A stretch of 44,785 nt of DNA. It comes from Planctomycetota bacterium. Its GTDB lineage: Bacteria > Planctomycetota > UBA1135 > UBA2386. Position 1 is the first letter of the stretch. Each line of letters opens with the position of its first letter. Below, one piece after another: positions 1 to 10,394 of this stretch. The notes beneath the pieces are model-generated. The model saw nothing but the letters and a program-made list of their open reading frames with translations, ran no database searches and was not told the DNA's origin. A program made the position numbers and the translations under genes. The DNA lies in contig JAQCBR010000020.1 of the NCBI GenBank assembly GCA_027621295.1, positions 1-44,785 of the forward strand. Reading direction: 5' to 3'.

Positions 1-1757
1 GAGCCTTGCTCCACGCGGAAGGCCGAGACGCGGAGGCCGGGCACGTACTGGGACAGCCGCGCCGTCGTCCCGCCCTGGCGGGGCGCGACCTTCCGGATCG
101 CGTAGGCCGCGCTGCGCAGCTCCTGGACGTGGGCTTCGACCTCACTGTCCGGCAGCAGGAAGTGCCGGAGCGTCCGAGCGACGATCTCGACGCCGGTCTC
201 CAACTCCTGCGGCACGATCTCGTCCGCACCGGCGTGTTCGAGTGACGGAACCTCGGCGAGGTAGCTCGCGCGGCTGAGGATGTGGATCTTCGGAGCGAGG
301 TGTCGTGCAGCCTCGACGACCTTGCGGTTCGCGGTCGGGTCGTTCGTCGCGACGACCAGCATCCGGGCCCGTGGAAGTCCGACGGCCTCGAGCACGCTGC
401 GCCGTCCGGCATCGCCGCGGATGATCGGTAGGCCCTTGAGACGCTCCTTCTGGACCGTCTCGGCGTTGAGCTCCAGGACCCTGAACGGGATGCCGAGCGT
501 CTGCAGCGAGCGGACCAACCCCTGGCCGATCGGCCCGTAGCCGACCAACACGACGTGGTCGGTCAGCTCGTCGCCGAAGCGGCGGACCTCCGCGCCGGTC
601 CGGCCGATCCGCTTGCCGAGCGCGAACAGGAGCGGCGTGAGCGCGATCGACAGCACGGCGACGACCAGGAAGATCCGGCTCGCCCGCTCGGTCAAGAGCC
701 CCTGGTCGTCACCGATCTGGGCGATGACGAACGAGAACTCGCCGACCTGCGCGACCATCAGCCCGGCGCGGCCGGCCGTCCACCACGGCGCCTTCGTCAT
801 CCGCACGGCGAGCGCCGCGATCCCGGCCTTGCCGGCGACGACCGCGAGCAGCGCCAGTCCGACGACCAGCGGCTCGTCGAGGAAGGCCCGCGCGTCGAAC
901 AGCATGCCGATCGACACGAAGAACAGGCTCGCGAGCGCGTCGCGGAACGGCTCCACCTCGGCGACCGCCTGGTGGTGGTGGTCGGAGCCACCGAGCACGA
1001 CGCCCGCGAGGAACGCGCCGAGCGCCAGCGACAGTCCGAGCACCGAGGTCGCCAGCGAGATCGACAGACACGACACGAGCACTGCCAGCAGGAAGAGCTC
1101 GCGGCTCCGCGTCCGGGCGACGAGGTCGAGCAGTCGCGGGACGACGAGCCAGCTGAGCGCGGCGAGGGCCGCGAACAGCCCGAGGGATGCCGACATCTGA
1201 CCCAGCGCCGCGAGTGGCCCGCTGCCGTCACCGCTCAGGAGCGGCAGGCTCAGGATCATCGGCACGACGGCGAGGTCCTGGGCGATGCAGATCGCGACCG
1301 CCATCCGACCCGCCGGGCGCCCGAGCTCGCCGCGGTCGGAGAGCAGTTTGGTGATCGCCGCCGTGCTCGACAGCGCGAGCATGTAGCCCAGGAACACCGC
1401 CTGCCCGAACGGCATCCCGGTCGTCGCCGTCGTCAGCGCGCCGAGTGCGATCGTCGCCGCGAGCTGGATCCCACCGCCCAGGAACACCGACGCCCGCATT
1501 CGCGCGAGCTGCGCGAGCGACAGCTCGAGCCCGACGGTGAACAGGAGCACGATCACGCCGATCTCGGCGAGCTGCTCGACGAGCCCGACCTGCGGCACGA
1601 GCCCGAGGCCGTTGGGACCGACCAGCGCGCCTGCCGCCAGGTAGCCGACGACCGGCGGCATCTTCAGCCGCAGGAACAGCATCGCGACGGCGATGCAGAG
1701 CCCGAACAGGAAGGCCAGTTCGAGCAGGGTCTCGTGGAGCTCCGCCGACGCGATCAT
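1..1757 (-). CDS. CPA2-family cation:proton antiporter with RCK domain (partial)
   Basis: Kef/CPA2-type inner-membrane monovalent cation:proton antiporter, cut at its C-terminus by the left window edge. Reading the minus strand from the ATG at 1757 gives 585 codons with no stop. Residues about 1-385 are a hydrophobic multi-span antiporter domain with the family pattern of small-residue-rich helices (for example VGYLAAGALVGPNGLGL near the start and LALSSTAAITKLL around residue 125). A cytosolic RCK (TrkA-N) domain follows, with the Rossmann motif GYGPIGQG at about residues 405-412, and then the beginning of a TrkA-C-like domain. RCK domains gate such transporters by binding nucleotide or ions. 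The gene diverges from the E1 gene across 103 bases. Kef-like function (K+ efflux) is inferred; Na+ is also possible because specificity cannot be read from sequence. Confidence 0.9.
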   Translation of the reverse strand, partial: MIASAELHETLLELAFLFGLCIAVAMLFLRLKMPPVVGYLAAGALVGPNGLGLVPQVGLVEQLAEIGVIVLLFTVGLELSLAQLARMRASVFLGGGIQLAATIALGALTTATTGMPFGQAVFLGYMLALSSTAAITKLLSDRGELGRPAGRMAVAICIAQDLAVVPMILSLPLLSGDGSGPLAALGQMSASLGLFAALAALSWLVVPRLLDLVARTRSRELFLLAVLVSCLSISLATSVLGLSLALGAFLAGVVLGGSDHHHQAVAEVEPFRDALASLFFVSIGMLFDARAFLDEPLVVGLALLAVVAGKAGIAALAVRMTKAPWWTAGRAGLMVAQVGEFSFVIAQIGDDQGLLTERASRIFLVVAVLSIALTPLLFALGKRIGRTGAEVRRFGDELTDHVVLVGYGPIGQGLVRSLQTLGIPFRVLELNAETVQKERLKGLPIIRGDAGRRSVLEAVGLPRARMLVVATNDPTANRKVVEAARHLAPKIHILSRASYLAEVPSLEHAGADEIVPQELETGVEIVARTLRHFLLPDSEVEAHVQELRSAAYAIRKVAPRQGGTTARLSQYVPGLRVSAFRVEQG

Positions 1758-1860
1758 CGTGGGCGGGCAGGGTATCGCCCGCCGTCGCGCGGACCCAACG
1801 ACGGTTGGCACGTTGTGGGGTCGCGGACCACGGCTAGGATGCCCGACCCTTCCCGAACCC

Positions 1861-4100
<2,240 letters not shown>

Positions 4101-4104
<4 letters not shown>

Positions 4105-5111
4105 GCCGCCCGCTCGCCGTGTTGTTCTGTCCGGGTCGCGGAAGCTACGGACGCGCCGAGCTCGGCTCGATCGGACGCCAGCTCCGCCCCGGTCCCGTCG
4201 CCGACGCGCTCGCCGAGGCCGACGACGCTCGCGCGGTCCAGGGGCGCCCCACGATCACCGAGCTCGATGCGGCGCCCTCGTTCCGACCCGGGCTCCACCT
4301 CGACGGCCAGAACGCCGCCGAGCTGATCTACTTCGCGACGATGGCGTGGCTCGAAGGAGCGGCAGAGCGCTACGAGATCTGCGCGATCGCCGGCAACTCG
4401 CTCGGCTGGTACACCGCGATGCCGGCCGCTGGAGCGATGACGGTCCGTGATGGCTGGGCGCTGGTCGCGGCGATGGCGAGGCTCCAGAAGCTGGCGACAG
4501 GCGGTCAGATCCTGACGACCACCGTCGACCCCGCCACCTGGCAGCCGGACCCGGCGTTGGTCGGAAGCGTCGAGCGCGCGCTCGCCGAGGTGGCAGCTCG
4601 CGGCGACGACCACTTCGTCGCTCGTTCGATCCGACTCGGCGGCCACGAAGTGCTCGCCGGCACCGAGAAGGGCGTCACGGCCCTCCTCGAGATGCTGCCG
4701 AAGGTGAAGAGCGCCGAGCGGGAGTTCCCGTTCCGGCTCGCGGGCCACGGCCCGTTCCACACCGAGCTCTGCGCCGAGGTCGCGCGCGAAGCCACGCATG
4801 AGCTGGCGGTGCTGCCGGTGCGCGAGCCGCGCACGACGCTGATCGACGGCCGCGGCGACGTGCACACGCCGTGGTCGGGCGACCCGCGGCACCTGCGCTT
4901 CTACACGACCGACACGCAGGTCCGGACGACCTACGACTTCACGGCGTCGGTGTGGACCGCGATCCGCGAGTTCCAGCCAGACGTGCTGCTCTGCGCGGCG
5001 CCCGGCCAGAGCCTCCGCGCGCCCGTGGGGCACGTGGTGCTCCGCGAGGGTTACCGCGGCATCCGCACCAAGGAGGCGCTGTTCGCCTCGGACCTGGTCC
5101 GGACCGACTGA
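4101..5111 (+). CDS. FabD-like acyltransferase domain protein
   Basis: A 336-residue protein resembling ACP S-acyl/malonyltransferases (FabD and polyketide AT domains). The serine-hydrolase nucleophile elbow is AGNSLGWYT with the likely catalytic Ser100, and a late GHGPFHTELC supplies the likely catalytic His220, matching the FabD GAFHS-type histidine region. The N-terminus (VLFCPGRGSYG) corresponds to the FabD opening strand but with PGRGS in place of the usual PGQGS. Translation is probably coupled to the E1 gene, since its ATG overlaps the E1 stop (ATGA). Pairing a stand-alone AT with an oxoacid dehydrogenase E1 suggests the acyl product may be transferred to a carrier protein, but no carrier or ketosynthase is present here. 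Substrate is unknown. Full family length, no truncation. Confidence 0.75.
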
Positions 5112-5157
5112 CGGACCGTTCCGCGGGCGACTCACTCGGAGCGCGCCCGGCCCCGAC

Positions 5158-5853
5158 TCAGGCCATCGAACGCTGCTGCTCGGACGCGATCGCCGCGCAC
5201 CACTCGGCCAGCGCGGGCACGTCGCGCGGCAGGTCGGAGTAGCGCTGCAGTTGGGCCAGGAGGACGTCGAGCGTCGCGTCCGCGTCCTTGACCGCCGAGT
5301 GGCGGTTGGCCTTGTCGAGGTCGGCGCCGGCGCCGCTGTCGTCCGCGGCATCGCGCTGCGCGAAGACCGCCGCCTGGTCCCGCCCGCAGTAGTGCAGGAC
5401 CGCGTTGTTCAGGTTGCGCGGCCCCTGGATGAACCGGTCCCAGGACGGCTCCTTGCCGAGGAAGACCAGGCGTGCGTCCAGGACGTGGCGGCCTTCCATC
5501 GAGAACTCGAGGCCGTGGCGCTCGCACTCGGCGCGCCACATCGGCAGGTCGTAGCCGACGACGTTGAAGCCGGCGAGATCGGCGTCGCCGACGAACGCGA
5601 TCAGGTCGGCTCCGATCCGAGCCAGGCTCGGCTCGCCGAACAGGCCACGGACGTCGTCGTTGCGGATGCCGTGGATCCGGGTCGCGGACTCGGGGATGTC
5701 GATACCGGGGTCCACGCGGCGCTGGATCTGCTCGCGGGTCCCGTCCGGGTGCAGCTTGACGAAGCCGATCTCGACGATGCGGTCGTTGAGGACGTCGAGC
5801 CCGGTGGACTCGAGGTCGAAGCACACCAGGGGGCGGGACAGTTGCAGCTGCAT
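5158..5853 (-). CDS. DEDDh 3'-5' exonuclease (DnaQ/RNase T superfamily)
   Basis: A 231-residue exonuclease of the DnaQ-like fold. Metal-binding residues are visible: FDLEST near residues 13-18 (ExoI, DxE), GFNVVGYDLP (ExoII region, Asp) and HSAVKDADAT (ExoIII, His then Asp five later, the DEDDh subtype). The start at 5853 places the domain at the very N-terminus; the frame extends to 6036 but that part is low-complexity and unlike the family. It could be a stand-alone proofreading-type exonuclease or an RNA-trimming enzyme. No polymerase domain is attached. It is convergent with the acyltransferase gene (46-base gap). The 198 bases upstream, up to the hemerythrin gene, contain no other coding region that I can support. 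Confidence 0.88.
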   Translation of the reverse strand: MQLQLSRPLVCFDLESTGLDVLNDRIVEIGFVKLHPDGTREQIQRRVDPGIDIPESATRIHGIRNDDVRGLFGEPSLARIGADLIAFVGDADLAGFNVVGYDLPMWRAECERHGLEFSMEGRHVLDARLVFLGKEPSWDRFIQGPRNLNNAVLHYCGRDQAAVFAQRDAADDSGAGADLDKANRHSAVKDADATLDVLLAQLQRYSDLPRDVPALAEWCAAIASEQQRSMA

Positions 5854-6051
5854 GCGGGGATTCCTGAGCCGGCAGTTCGAGCGTCGAGCGAACCGCCTCG
5901 CGGGACGGTTCTGCGGGGTTCGACCGGCCCCCTCCCGGGCCCGGACTCCTGCTTTTCTACAAGAGGTGCGAAGAGCGGTCCAACCCACGGAACGGACACC
6001 GGTCGGCGAGTCGAGGGACGTGCAGCTCGAACACAACGCCGCCGGAGGTCC

Positions 6052-6666
6052 TCAGGCGATCCAGTGCTCTTCGAGTTCGGCGATGTCGCCGGCCCACTCG
6101 CTCGCACCACGCTGGCCGCGGGTCGCATCCGCGCAGCCGCGCGCGATCTCGGCGATCTGCTCGGGGTCGAGCGTGCGGACGGCGGGGAACAGGAGCCGTT
6201 CCTCGAGGTTCATGTGGCGGTTCATCCGCTGCACGTAGGCGCGCACCATCTGGCAGAACCCATCCCTCTCCTGCTCCTGCGGGTCGCTGGACTCCGCGAA
6301 CATGGTCAGCGACGCGAGCAGGTCCCGGGTCGCGACGTGGTCCCAGAGGAGCCGGCCGACCTCTTCGGCCACGTCGTCGTCCGCGAGCTCGAGGACGAGC
6401 GGGTAGACCACCGTGTCCTCCTTGCCGTGATGGACCTCTTCGATGAACTCGCGGAGGTAGCCGAGAACCTTCGCGATGTCCCCGCGGGGAAACGTGCCGC
6501 CGCGCTCGACCGCCTGCGCGATCCGCTCGAGAACGACGAGCGTCCGTCGATGGAGGCCGTGCTCCAGGAGCAGCTCTTCGATCGGGTCTCTCGTCGTCTC
6601 GTCCACGCGCGCTCGTTCGTCTACAGGTGGTGACCGGAAACCGTAGACCGGGGCCGAGAATTCCAC
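6052..6666 (-). CDS. Hemerythrin HHE-domain protein
   Basis: A 204-residue helical protein with the spaced His/Glu ligands of a di-iron hemerythrin cation-binding domain: LLLEHGLHRRTL (first helix), EEVHHGKEDTVVYP (second), LLWDHVATRD (third) and RHMNLEERLLFPAV (fourth). Such proteins bind O2, NO or iron, and several act in nitrosative or oxidative stress or signalling. No attached signalling domain is present, so the role is unassigned. The start at 6666 is an ATG close to the first structured helix. It diverges from the SOS-box gene across 131 bases, so the two genes may share control sequences. The family call is strong; the function is inference. Confidence 0.88.
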   Translation of the reverse strand: MEFSAPVYGFRSPPVDERARVDETTRDPIEELLLEHGLHRRTLVVLERIAQAVERGGTFPRGDIAKVLGYLREFIEEVHHGKEDTVVYPLVLELADDDVAEEVGRLLWDHVATRDLLASLTMFAESSDPQEQERDGFCQMVRAYVQRMNRHMNLEERLLFPAVRTLDPEQIAEIARGCADATRGQRGASEWAGDIAELEEHWIA

Positions 6667-6743
6667 ACAGGGTCAGTCAACTGGACACCGCCTGCGGCCG
6701 CGGCTCCCGAACAGGCACCTAAAAGTTTTCCACTTTCGGTTTG

Positions 6744-6757
6744 TGTTCGGGTGAACA
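6744..6757. promoter_or_regulatory. Candidate LexA (SOS) box, TGTTC-N4-GAACA
   Basis: Perfect 5-bp inverted repeat TGTTC-GGGT-GAACA, 40 bases upstream of the ATG at 6798. This spacing and half-site equal the LexA-binding motif described for Verrucomicrobia, a relative of the planctomycetes. A longer repeat overlaps it: TGTTCGG (6744-6750) pairs with CCGAACA (6762-6768). Further CCGAAC half-sites lie at about 6707, 6780 and 6792. The site lies between the divergent hemerythrin gene and the repeat-protein gene; the latter is followed by lexA itself. I found no second N4 site directly before lexA, only a GTTC-N3-GAAC variant at 7469-7479. Confidence 0.7.
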
Positions 6758-6797
6758 GCTACCGAACATCCTCCACAGACCCGAACGAGGACCGAAC

Positions 6798-7463
6798 ATG
6801 GCTGCCGCAACCACCCCCCTCCAGTCCCTCTCCCGCCGCGCCGGAAACTACGCCCCCAAGGCCACGACGAGCCCCGCCCTGCTGGGTGGCGCAGGAGAGG
6901 AGGTTGGGCAGGACGGCGCGGCATCGCGTCGAGGCGTGCTCAAGGTCGGGACCGCGCGCGGAGGGCGTTCGACCCCGTCGGCCCGGCAGGGCCAGCTCCC
7001 TTTCGACACGAACCAGGAGTCGGTGACCCCGGAGTCGGTGATCCAGGAGTCGGTGATCCAGGAGTTGGTGACCCAGGAGTTGGTGACCCTGCAGGCATGC
7101 GAGGAGGTCGCGCCGGTCGAGGTCCCGCCCGCAGGTGGATCCAGCGCGCAGGAGCAGGTCGTCGCGCAGGAGCAGGTCGTCGCGCAGGAGCAGGTCGTCG
7201 CGCAGGAGACTGTTGTGATCCGCCGTCGGGAGCTCGTCGTGGAGCGGGCGACGTCGGCGACTTCGGGCAGTGGTCTCCGCGCGGTCCCGAAGCCGGCTCT
7301 CCGGCGGATCGTGCTCGACGACGTCGAGGAGCGTCAGCCGAAGTTGACGGTCACGCGAGAGCGCGTCCCCGCGACGCGTCGCGAGCTGCCGCTCGTGCTC
7401 GAAGCGGTCGGCACCGTGGCTGTGACCGCCCTCGGCCTCGCGGCCCTGCTCTTCCTCGGCTGA
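6798..7463 (+). CDS. Repeat-rich tail-anchored protein, putatively SOS controlled
   Basis: Unrecognised 221-residue protein. The N-terminal half is low-complexity and basic. Two tandem repeat blocks follow: five pentapeptides (ESVIQ/ELVTQ type, residues about 73-98) and QEQVVA hexapeptides (about 118-140). After a linker rich in Arg and Val comes one hydrophobic segment at the extreme C-terminus (about residues 199-221, LVLEAVGTVAVTALGLAALLFLG), so it looks tail-anchored with a cytoplasmic N-terminus. The ATG at 6798 is chosen because the LexA box sits just upstream; no Shine-Dalgarno is visible. The gene is 161 bases upstream of lexA in the same direction and may share its transcript. By analogy only, SOS-linked single-span membrane proteins near lexA in other phyla block cell division; no homology is claimed. 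Confidence 0.75.
   Translation: MAAATTPLQSLSRRAGNYAPKATTSPALLGGAGEEVGQDGAASRRGVLKVGTARGGRSTPSARQGQLPFDTNQESVTPESVIQESVIQELVTQELVTLQACEEVAPVEVPPAGGSSAQEQVVAQEQVVAQEQVVAQETVVIRRRELVVERATSATSGSGLRAVPKPALRRIVLDDVEERQPKLTVTRERVPATRRELPLVLEAVGTVAVTALGLAALLFLG
7016..7090 (+). repeat. Five 15-bp in-frame tandem repeats
   Basis: Five consecutive 15-bp units of the form GGAGTCGGTGATCCA, with the first three having TCGG and the last two TTGG. Each encodes a pentapeptide (ESVTP, ESVIQ, ESVIQ, ELVTQ, ELVTL). Copy-number change would keep the reading frame. Confidence 0.9.
7149..7217 (+). repeat. Three perfect 18-bp tandem repeats plus a partial copy
   Basis: CAGGAGCAGGTCGTCGCG occurs three times without a mismatch (7149-7202), followed by a partial fourth copy starting CAGGAG to 7217. 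It encodes QEQVVA hexapeptides. The perfect DNA identity, including wobble bases, indicates recent amplification or active length change. The unit is a multiple of three, so length variation stays in frame. Confidence 0.92.
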
Positions 7464-7624
7464 TCACAGTTCCTCGAACGGCTGCTCGCGCGCAGCCGCT
7501 CGGTTCCCAACCCCTCGATGGAATTCGGTCTAGCGCAGCAGCCGCCGCCGCTCGACCATCGACAACGCGGCGGTGGCGGTGCCACCAGCTCCCGCAACCA
7601 CTCGCGTCGCCAGGAGATCCGTCC
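7464..7624 (+). promoter_or_regulatory. lexA upstream region
   Basis: 161 bases between the repeat-protein stop and the lexA start. It contains GTTC-CTC-GAAC at 7469-7479, a GTTC/GAAC inverted repeat with a 3-base spacer rather than 4, and an AGGAG Shine-Dalgarno-like run about 11 bases before ATG 7625. I see no canonical LexA box or clear promoter here, so lexA may depend at least in part on the upstream SOS-box promoter. Confidence 0.35.
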
Positions 7625-8245
7625 ATGCAACTGATGCTCACCGAGAAGCAGGCGAAGGTCCTGCGCTTCTTCCGTGACTACCGCAACGAACAGGGCATCT
7701 CTCCGACGCTCGAAGAAGCGGCGCAGGCGCTGGGAGTCAGCAAGATCACGGTGCACGAGCACCTGCGACACCTCGAGTCCAAGGGAGCGATCCAGCGCGA
7801 TCGCGCCAAGGCGAGGGCCGTGGCCATCCTCTACGACCCGGATGGCATCGACGGGATGCCGGCGAGCATGGCGCCCGAGCTGCCGATCTGCGGAACGATC
7901 GCTGCCGGTCGACCGATCGAAGCCATCGAGGACCAGGAACTCGTGCCGCTCACCGACCTCGTGCCGACCGGTGAGGGTCACTACGTGCTCCGCGTCAGCG
8001 GCAAGTCGATGATCGAGGACCACATCGACGACGGCGACTTCGTGGTGATCGAACGGCGCAACACCGCCCGCAACGGCGACATCGTGGTTGCGATCGTCGA
8101 CGACGAGGAGGCGACCCTGAAGCGCTACTACCAGGAGAACGGTCGCATCCGCCTGCAGCCCGCCAACTCGGCGCTCAGCCCGATCTACCCGACCCGTCTG
8201 GAGATCCGGGGCGTGCTGCGCGGAGTGATCCGGCGCATGCGTTGA
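7625..8245 (+). CDS. lexA: LexA repressor
   Basis: A 206-residue SOS repressor and S24 autopeptidase. The N-terminal winged helix-turn-helix (residues about 1-67) contains SPTLEEAAQALGVSKITVHEHLRHL, the recognition region. The RecA-stimulated cleavage site is Ala94-Gly95 in GTIAAGRP. The catalytic dyad is Ser128 (VSGKSM) and Lys166 (EEATLKRYY). Domains and length match canonical LexA, and all key residues are present. The start is the ATG at 7625, preceded by AGGAG; the frame is open far upstream but that sequence is a shadow of the preceding gene. It lies downstream of the SOS-box gene, which would give autoregulation if they are co-transcribed. The recognition helix differs from that of E. 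coli, in keeping with a different box. Confidence 0.97.
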   Translation: MQLMLTEKQAKVLRFFRDYRNEQGISPTLEEAAQALGVSKITVHEHLRHLESKGAIQRDRAKARAVAILYDPDGIDGMPASMAPELPICGTIAAGRPIEAIEDQELVPLTDLVPTGEGHYVLRVSGKSMIEDHIDDGDFVVIERRNTARNGDIVVAIVDDEEATLKRYYQENGRIRLQPANSALSPIYPTRLEIRGVLRGVIRRMR

Positions 8246-8307
8246 AGGTCTCGCGCCCCCGCGCCGAGCACGCGCTGCATAGATCCGGAAGCCTGGGTCG
8301 GAATCCG

Positions 8308-10101
8308 TCAGATCCGCCTGTCACCGAGCCAGGACTCGCGGTGGGCGAGCTGGGACTCGGTGGGGGAGGCGACCGACTTGATCCGCATCCCTTGCGCGTG
8401 CTCCTCGACGGGCGTCACGCTGCAGGTGCGGATCACGCCGCGACGCGCGAGGAGGATCGACACCGGACGATCCGCAGCCGCTACCTGGTCCCAGACGGTG
8501 TTCCACGAGTCCGACTCGACCCGAAGCCCATCGACCGCGAGGAGTTCGTCGCCCGGACAGAGCCCGGCCGCATGCGCCGGCGTCCCGTCTTCGACCGAGG
8601 CGAGGATCGTCGTGTCGCTACGGAAGCGAACGCCGAGGAACGGCACGGGTGCACCCCGACCCTCGAGCTCCAGACCGAAGAGCTCGAGCGCCTCGCCCAG
8701 GTTCGGGTCGAACGGACCCTCGACGAGCGCGAGAACGAACCTGGACAGAGACCTTCCTGCTGCCGTGTCGATGCACGCCAACACGTCTTCGAGGTCGTAG
8801 CCCCTGCCCTCGTCGAAGCTCCGTCTCCACAGTGCGCGCAGCGCGTCGTCGAGGCTTCGTGCACCGCCACTGCTCCGCCGGATCGCCACGTCGATGACGA
8901 ACGCCGCGAGAGCGCCGTTCGTGTAGTAGTTCTGCGACGAGTTGCGCGTGTTCTCGTCAGGCCGGTAGAGCCTGATCCAAGCGTCGAAACTCGAGTCCGC
9001 GAGCGACAGCACGTGTCGACCGGGGTTGGAGAGGAGGCCGCGCACGTGCGACTCGAGCCGCTCGAGATAGGCGGCCGGACTCGAGATGCCCGCGCGCCTC
9101 ACCAGCAGATCGTCGAGGTAGGCGGTCATGCCCTCCGCGACCCAGAGGAGGCGCGTGTAGTTCTCGGACTCGTAGTCGTAGTCCCAGAACTCGCGCGGGC
9201 GCATCCGCTTCACGTTCCACACGTGGAGATACTCGTGCGCGATCAGCGCGAGGAAGTCCTCGTAGGCAGCCCGCGGACGGAACGTCGTCCGGGGCGCCAG
9301 CAGCGTGGTGGAGTCACAGTGCTCGAGACCGCCGCGGCCGGCCGCGCTGTGGAGCGAGAGGAAGGTGTAGCGCGGGTAGGGGAGTTCTCCCCCGAACACC
9401 GCAGCCGTGGTCCGCACGATCTGCGCGACGTCGTCCCGGAAGCGTTCGGGCGGACGCACGCCAGCGAGTCCCGCGTGCACGAAGCGATGCTCGCGATCCC
9501 CGAACTCGAACGAGAACGCTTCGACCGGCCCGCAGAGGCACGGCGTGTCGACCGCCTCATCGAGGTTCGCGCACGAGAAGGTGGCCGTGCCTTCTCCGAG
9601 TTCGACCGGCGCGGATCCAGCGACGAACGACCAGCCGTTCGGGACGTCGACCTCGAAGCGAGCCGGAGACTGCTCGATGCCTGCGGGCCACAGAACGACG
9701 TTGGCACCGTTCCAGAACGCGAAGTCCTCGGTGACGCAGGCGGTGCGGACCGTCAGTTCGTGCGCGTAGACCTGCCACGAGACGACGACACCGGCGTCAT
9801 CCGCAGAGAACGACCAGCGGTTCTTCGTGCGCTTCCGGACCGGGATCTCGGTTCCGTCGACGCGATGCACGCGGACGCCGTGGACCTGGCGGGCGAACTC
9901 TCGGATCAGGTAGCTGCCCGGCGTCCACGCCGGCATGAACAGCTCGACCTCGTCCACCGCCGCGCTGGTCCCGGCATCCGGCCTGGAACCCCGCGGAAGG
10001 CCAGCGGCTCCGCGCACGTCCGCAAGATCTTCGACCCCGAGCCGGAGTTCGACGTCGATGCGCCGCTGCGCGGCCGACGCGAGGCGGATGCGGTAGAGCA
10101 T
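8308..10101 (-). CDS. M61-family metallopeptidase with C-terminal PDZ domain
   Basis: A 597-residue glycyl-aminopeptidase-like protein. An N-terminal beta domain (PAWTPGSYLIREFARQVHG, typical of M61) is followed by the zinc site HEYLH at about 289-293 and the third ligand Glu323 in LLWVAEGMTAYLDDL, a gluzincin arrangement. The C-terminus has a PDZ domain (FLGVRFRSD ... AGLCPGDELLAVDGLRV) at about 490-575. No signal peptide is visible, so a cytoplasmic location is likely. The start at 10101 is set because the frame upstream runs into the tRNA gene. It is convergent with lexA (62-base gap). Peptidase activity on N-terminal Gly or Ala is known for the family; the true substrate is unknown. Confidence 0.92.
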   Translation of the reverse strand: MLYRIRLASAAQRRIDVELRLGVEDLADVRGAAGLPRGSRPDAGTSAAVDEVELFMPAWTPGSYLIREFARQVHGVRVHRVDGTEIPVRKRTKNRWSFSADDAGVVVSWQVYAHELTVRTACVTEDFAFWNGANVVLWPAGIEQSPARFEVDVPNGWSFVAGSAPVELGEGTATFSCANLDEAVDTPCLCGPVEAFSFEFGDREHRFVHAGLAGVRPPERFRDDVAQIVRTTAAVFGGELPYPRYTFLSLHSAAGRGGLEHCDSTTLLAPRTTFRPRAAYEDFLALIAHEYLHVWNVKRMRPREFWDYDYESENYTRLLWVAEGMTAYLDDLLVRRAGISSPAAYLERLESHVRGLLSNPGRHVLSLADSSFDAWIRLYRPDENTRNSSQNYYTNGALAAFVIDVAIRRSSGGARSLDDALRALWRRSFDEGRGYDLEDVLACIDTAAGRSLSRFVLALVEGPFDPNLGEALELFGLELEGRGAPVPFLGVRFRSDTTILASVEDGTPAHAAGLCPGDELLAVDGLRVESDSWNTVWDQVAAADRPVSILLARRGVIRTCSVTPVEEHAQGMRIKSVASPTESQLAHRESWLGDRRI

Positions 10102-10123
10102 GGTGCGCTTGCGCTCGGCGGAA

Positions 10124-10200
10124 TGGCACGCCCGACAGGATTCGAACCTGTGACCTTCGGCTTCGGAGGCCGACACTCTATCCAGCTGAGCTACGGGCGC
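10124..10200 (-). tRNA. tRNA-Arg (anticodon CCG)
   Basis: A 77-base cloverleaf on the minus strand: acceptor GCGCCCG/CGGGCGT (one G-U pair), D-arm GCTC/GAGT, anticodon stem TCGGC/GCCGA with loop CTCCGAA (anticodon CCG, reading CGG), T-arm ACAGG-TTCGAAT-CCTGT. The CCA end is encoded. It lies just upstream of the M61 gene on the same strand, 22 bases from its start codon. Confidence 0.97.
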
Positions 10201-10203
10201 GTT

Positions 10204-10219
10204 CCGGTCCGCGGACCGG
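10204..10219. other. 16-bp perfect palindrome upstream of tRNA-Arg
   Basis: CCGGTCCGCGGACCGG, four bases from the tRNA 5' end. It could fold as a hairpin in the tRNA leader or be a protein-binding site. A second weaker inverted repeat, ACCCC/GGGGT, follows at 10232-10247. No function is shown by the sequence. Confidence 0.5.
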
Positions 10220-10272
10220 GCCGAGCGTCTTACCCCGTGGTTGGGGTGAAAACAACCGCACGCGGGAATCAC

Positions 10273-10311
10273 CCCAGGTCGACCCCCGCTTGTCGGATCA
10301 GCCGACCTGGG
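10273..10311. other. 9-bp inverted repeat with a competing inner hairpin
   Basis: CCCAGGTCG (10273-10281) pairs perfectly with CGACCTGGG (10303-10311) across 21 bases. A shorter hairpin, GTCGG/CCGAC (10292-10296 / 10302-10306), uses part of the same 3' arm, so the two folds exclude each other. It sits between the tRNA and the secreted-protein gene starting at 10395. It could be a terminator, an attenuator-like leader or a protein site. Confidence 0.4.
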
Positions 10312-10394
10312 TTTGAATGTCGGACGACGGCGTGCAGAGGAGCCCCCTCCCCTCACCCCGCGCAGCTGCCCACCACCCCTCGGGGCAGAACGTG

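Noticed and set aside
5112..5157. Hairpin CGGGCG/CGCCCG between the acyltransferase and exonuclease genes
   Set aside because: A 6-bp stem with a 14-base loop in very G+C-rich sequence is not distinct enough to call.
7469..7479. Second LexA box before lexA (GTTC-CTC-GAAC)
   Set aside because: The spacer is three bases and the outer T/A are not kept, so it does not match the N4 motif.
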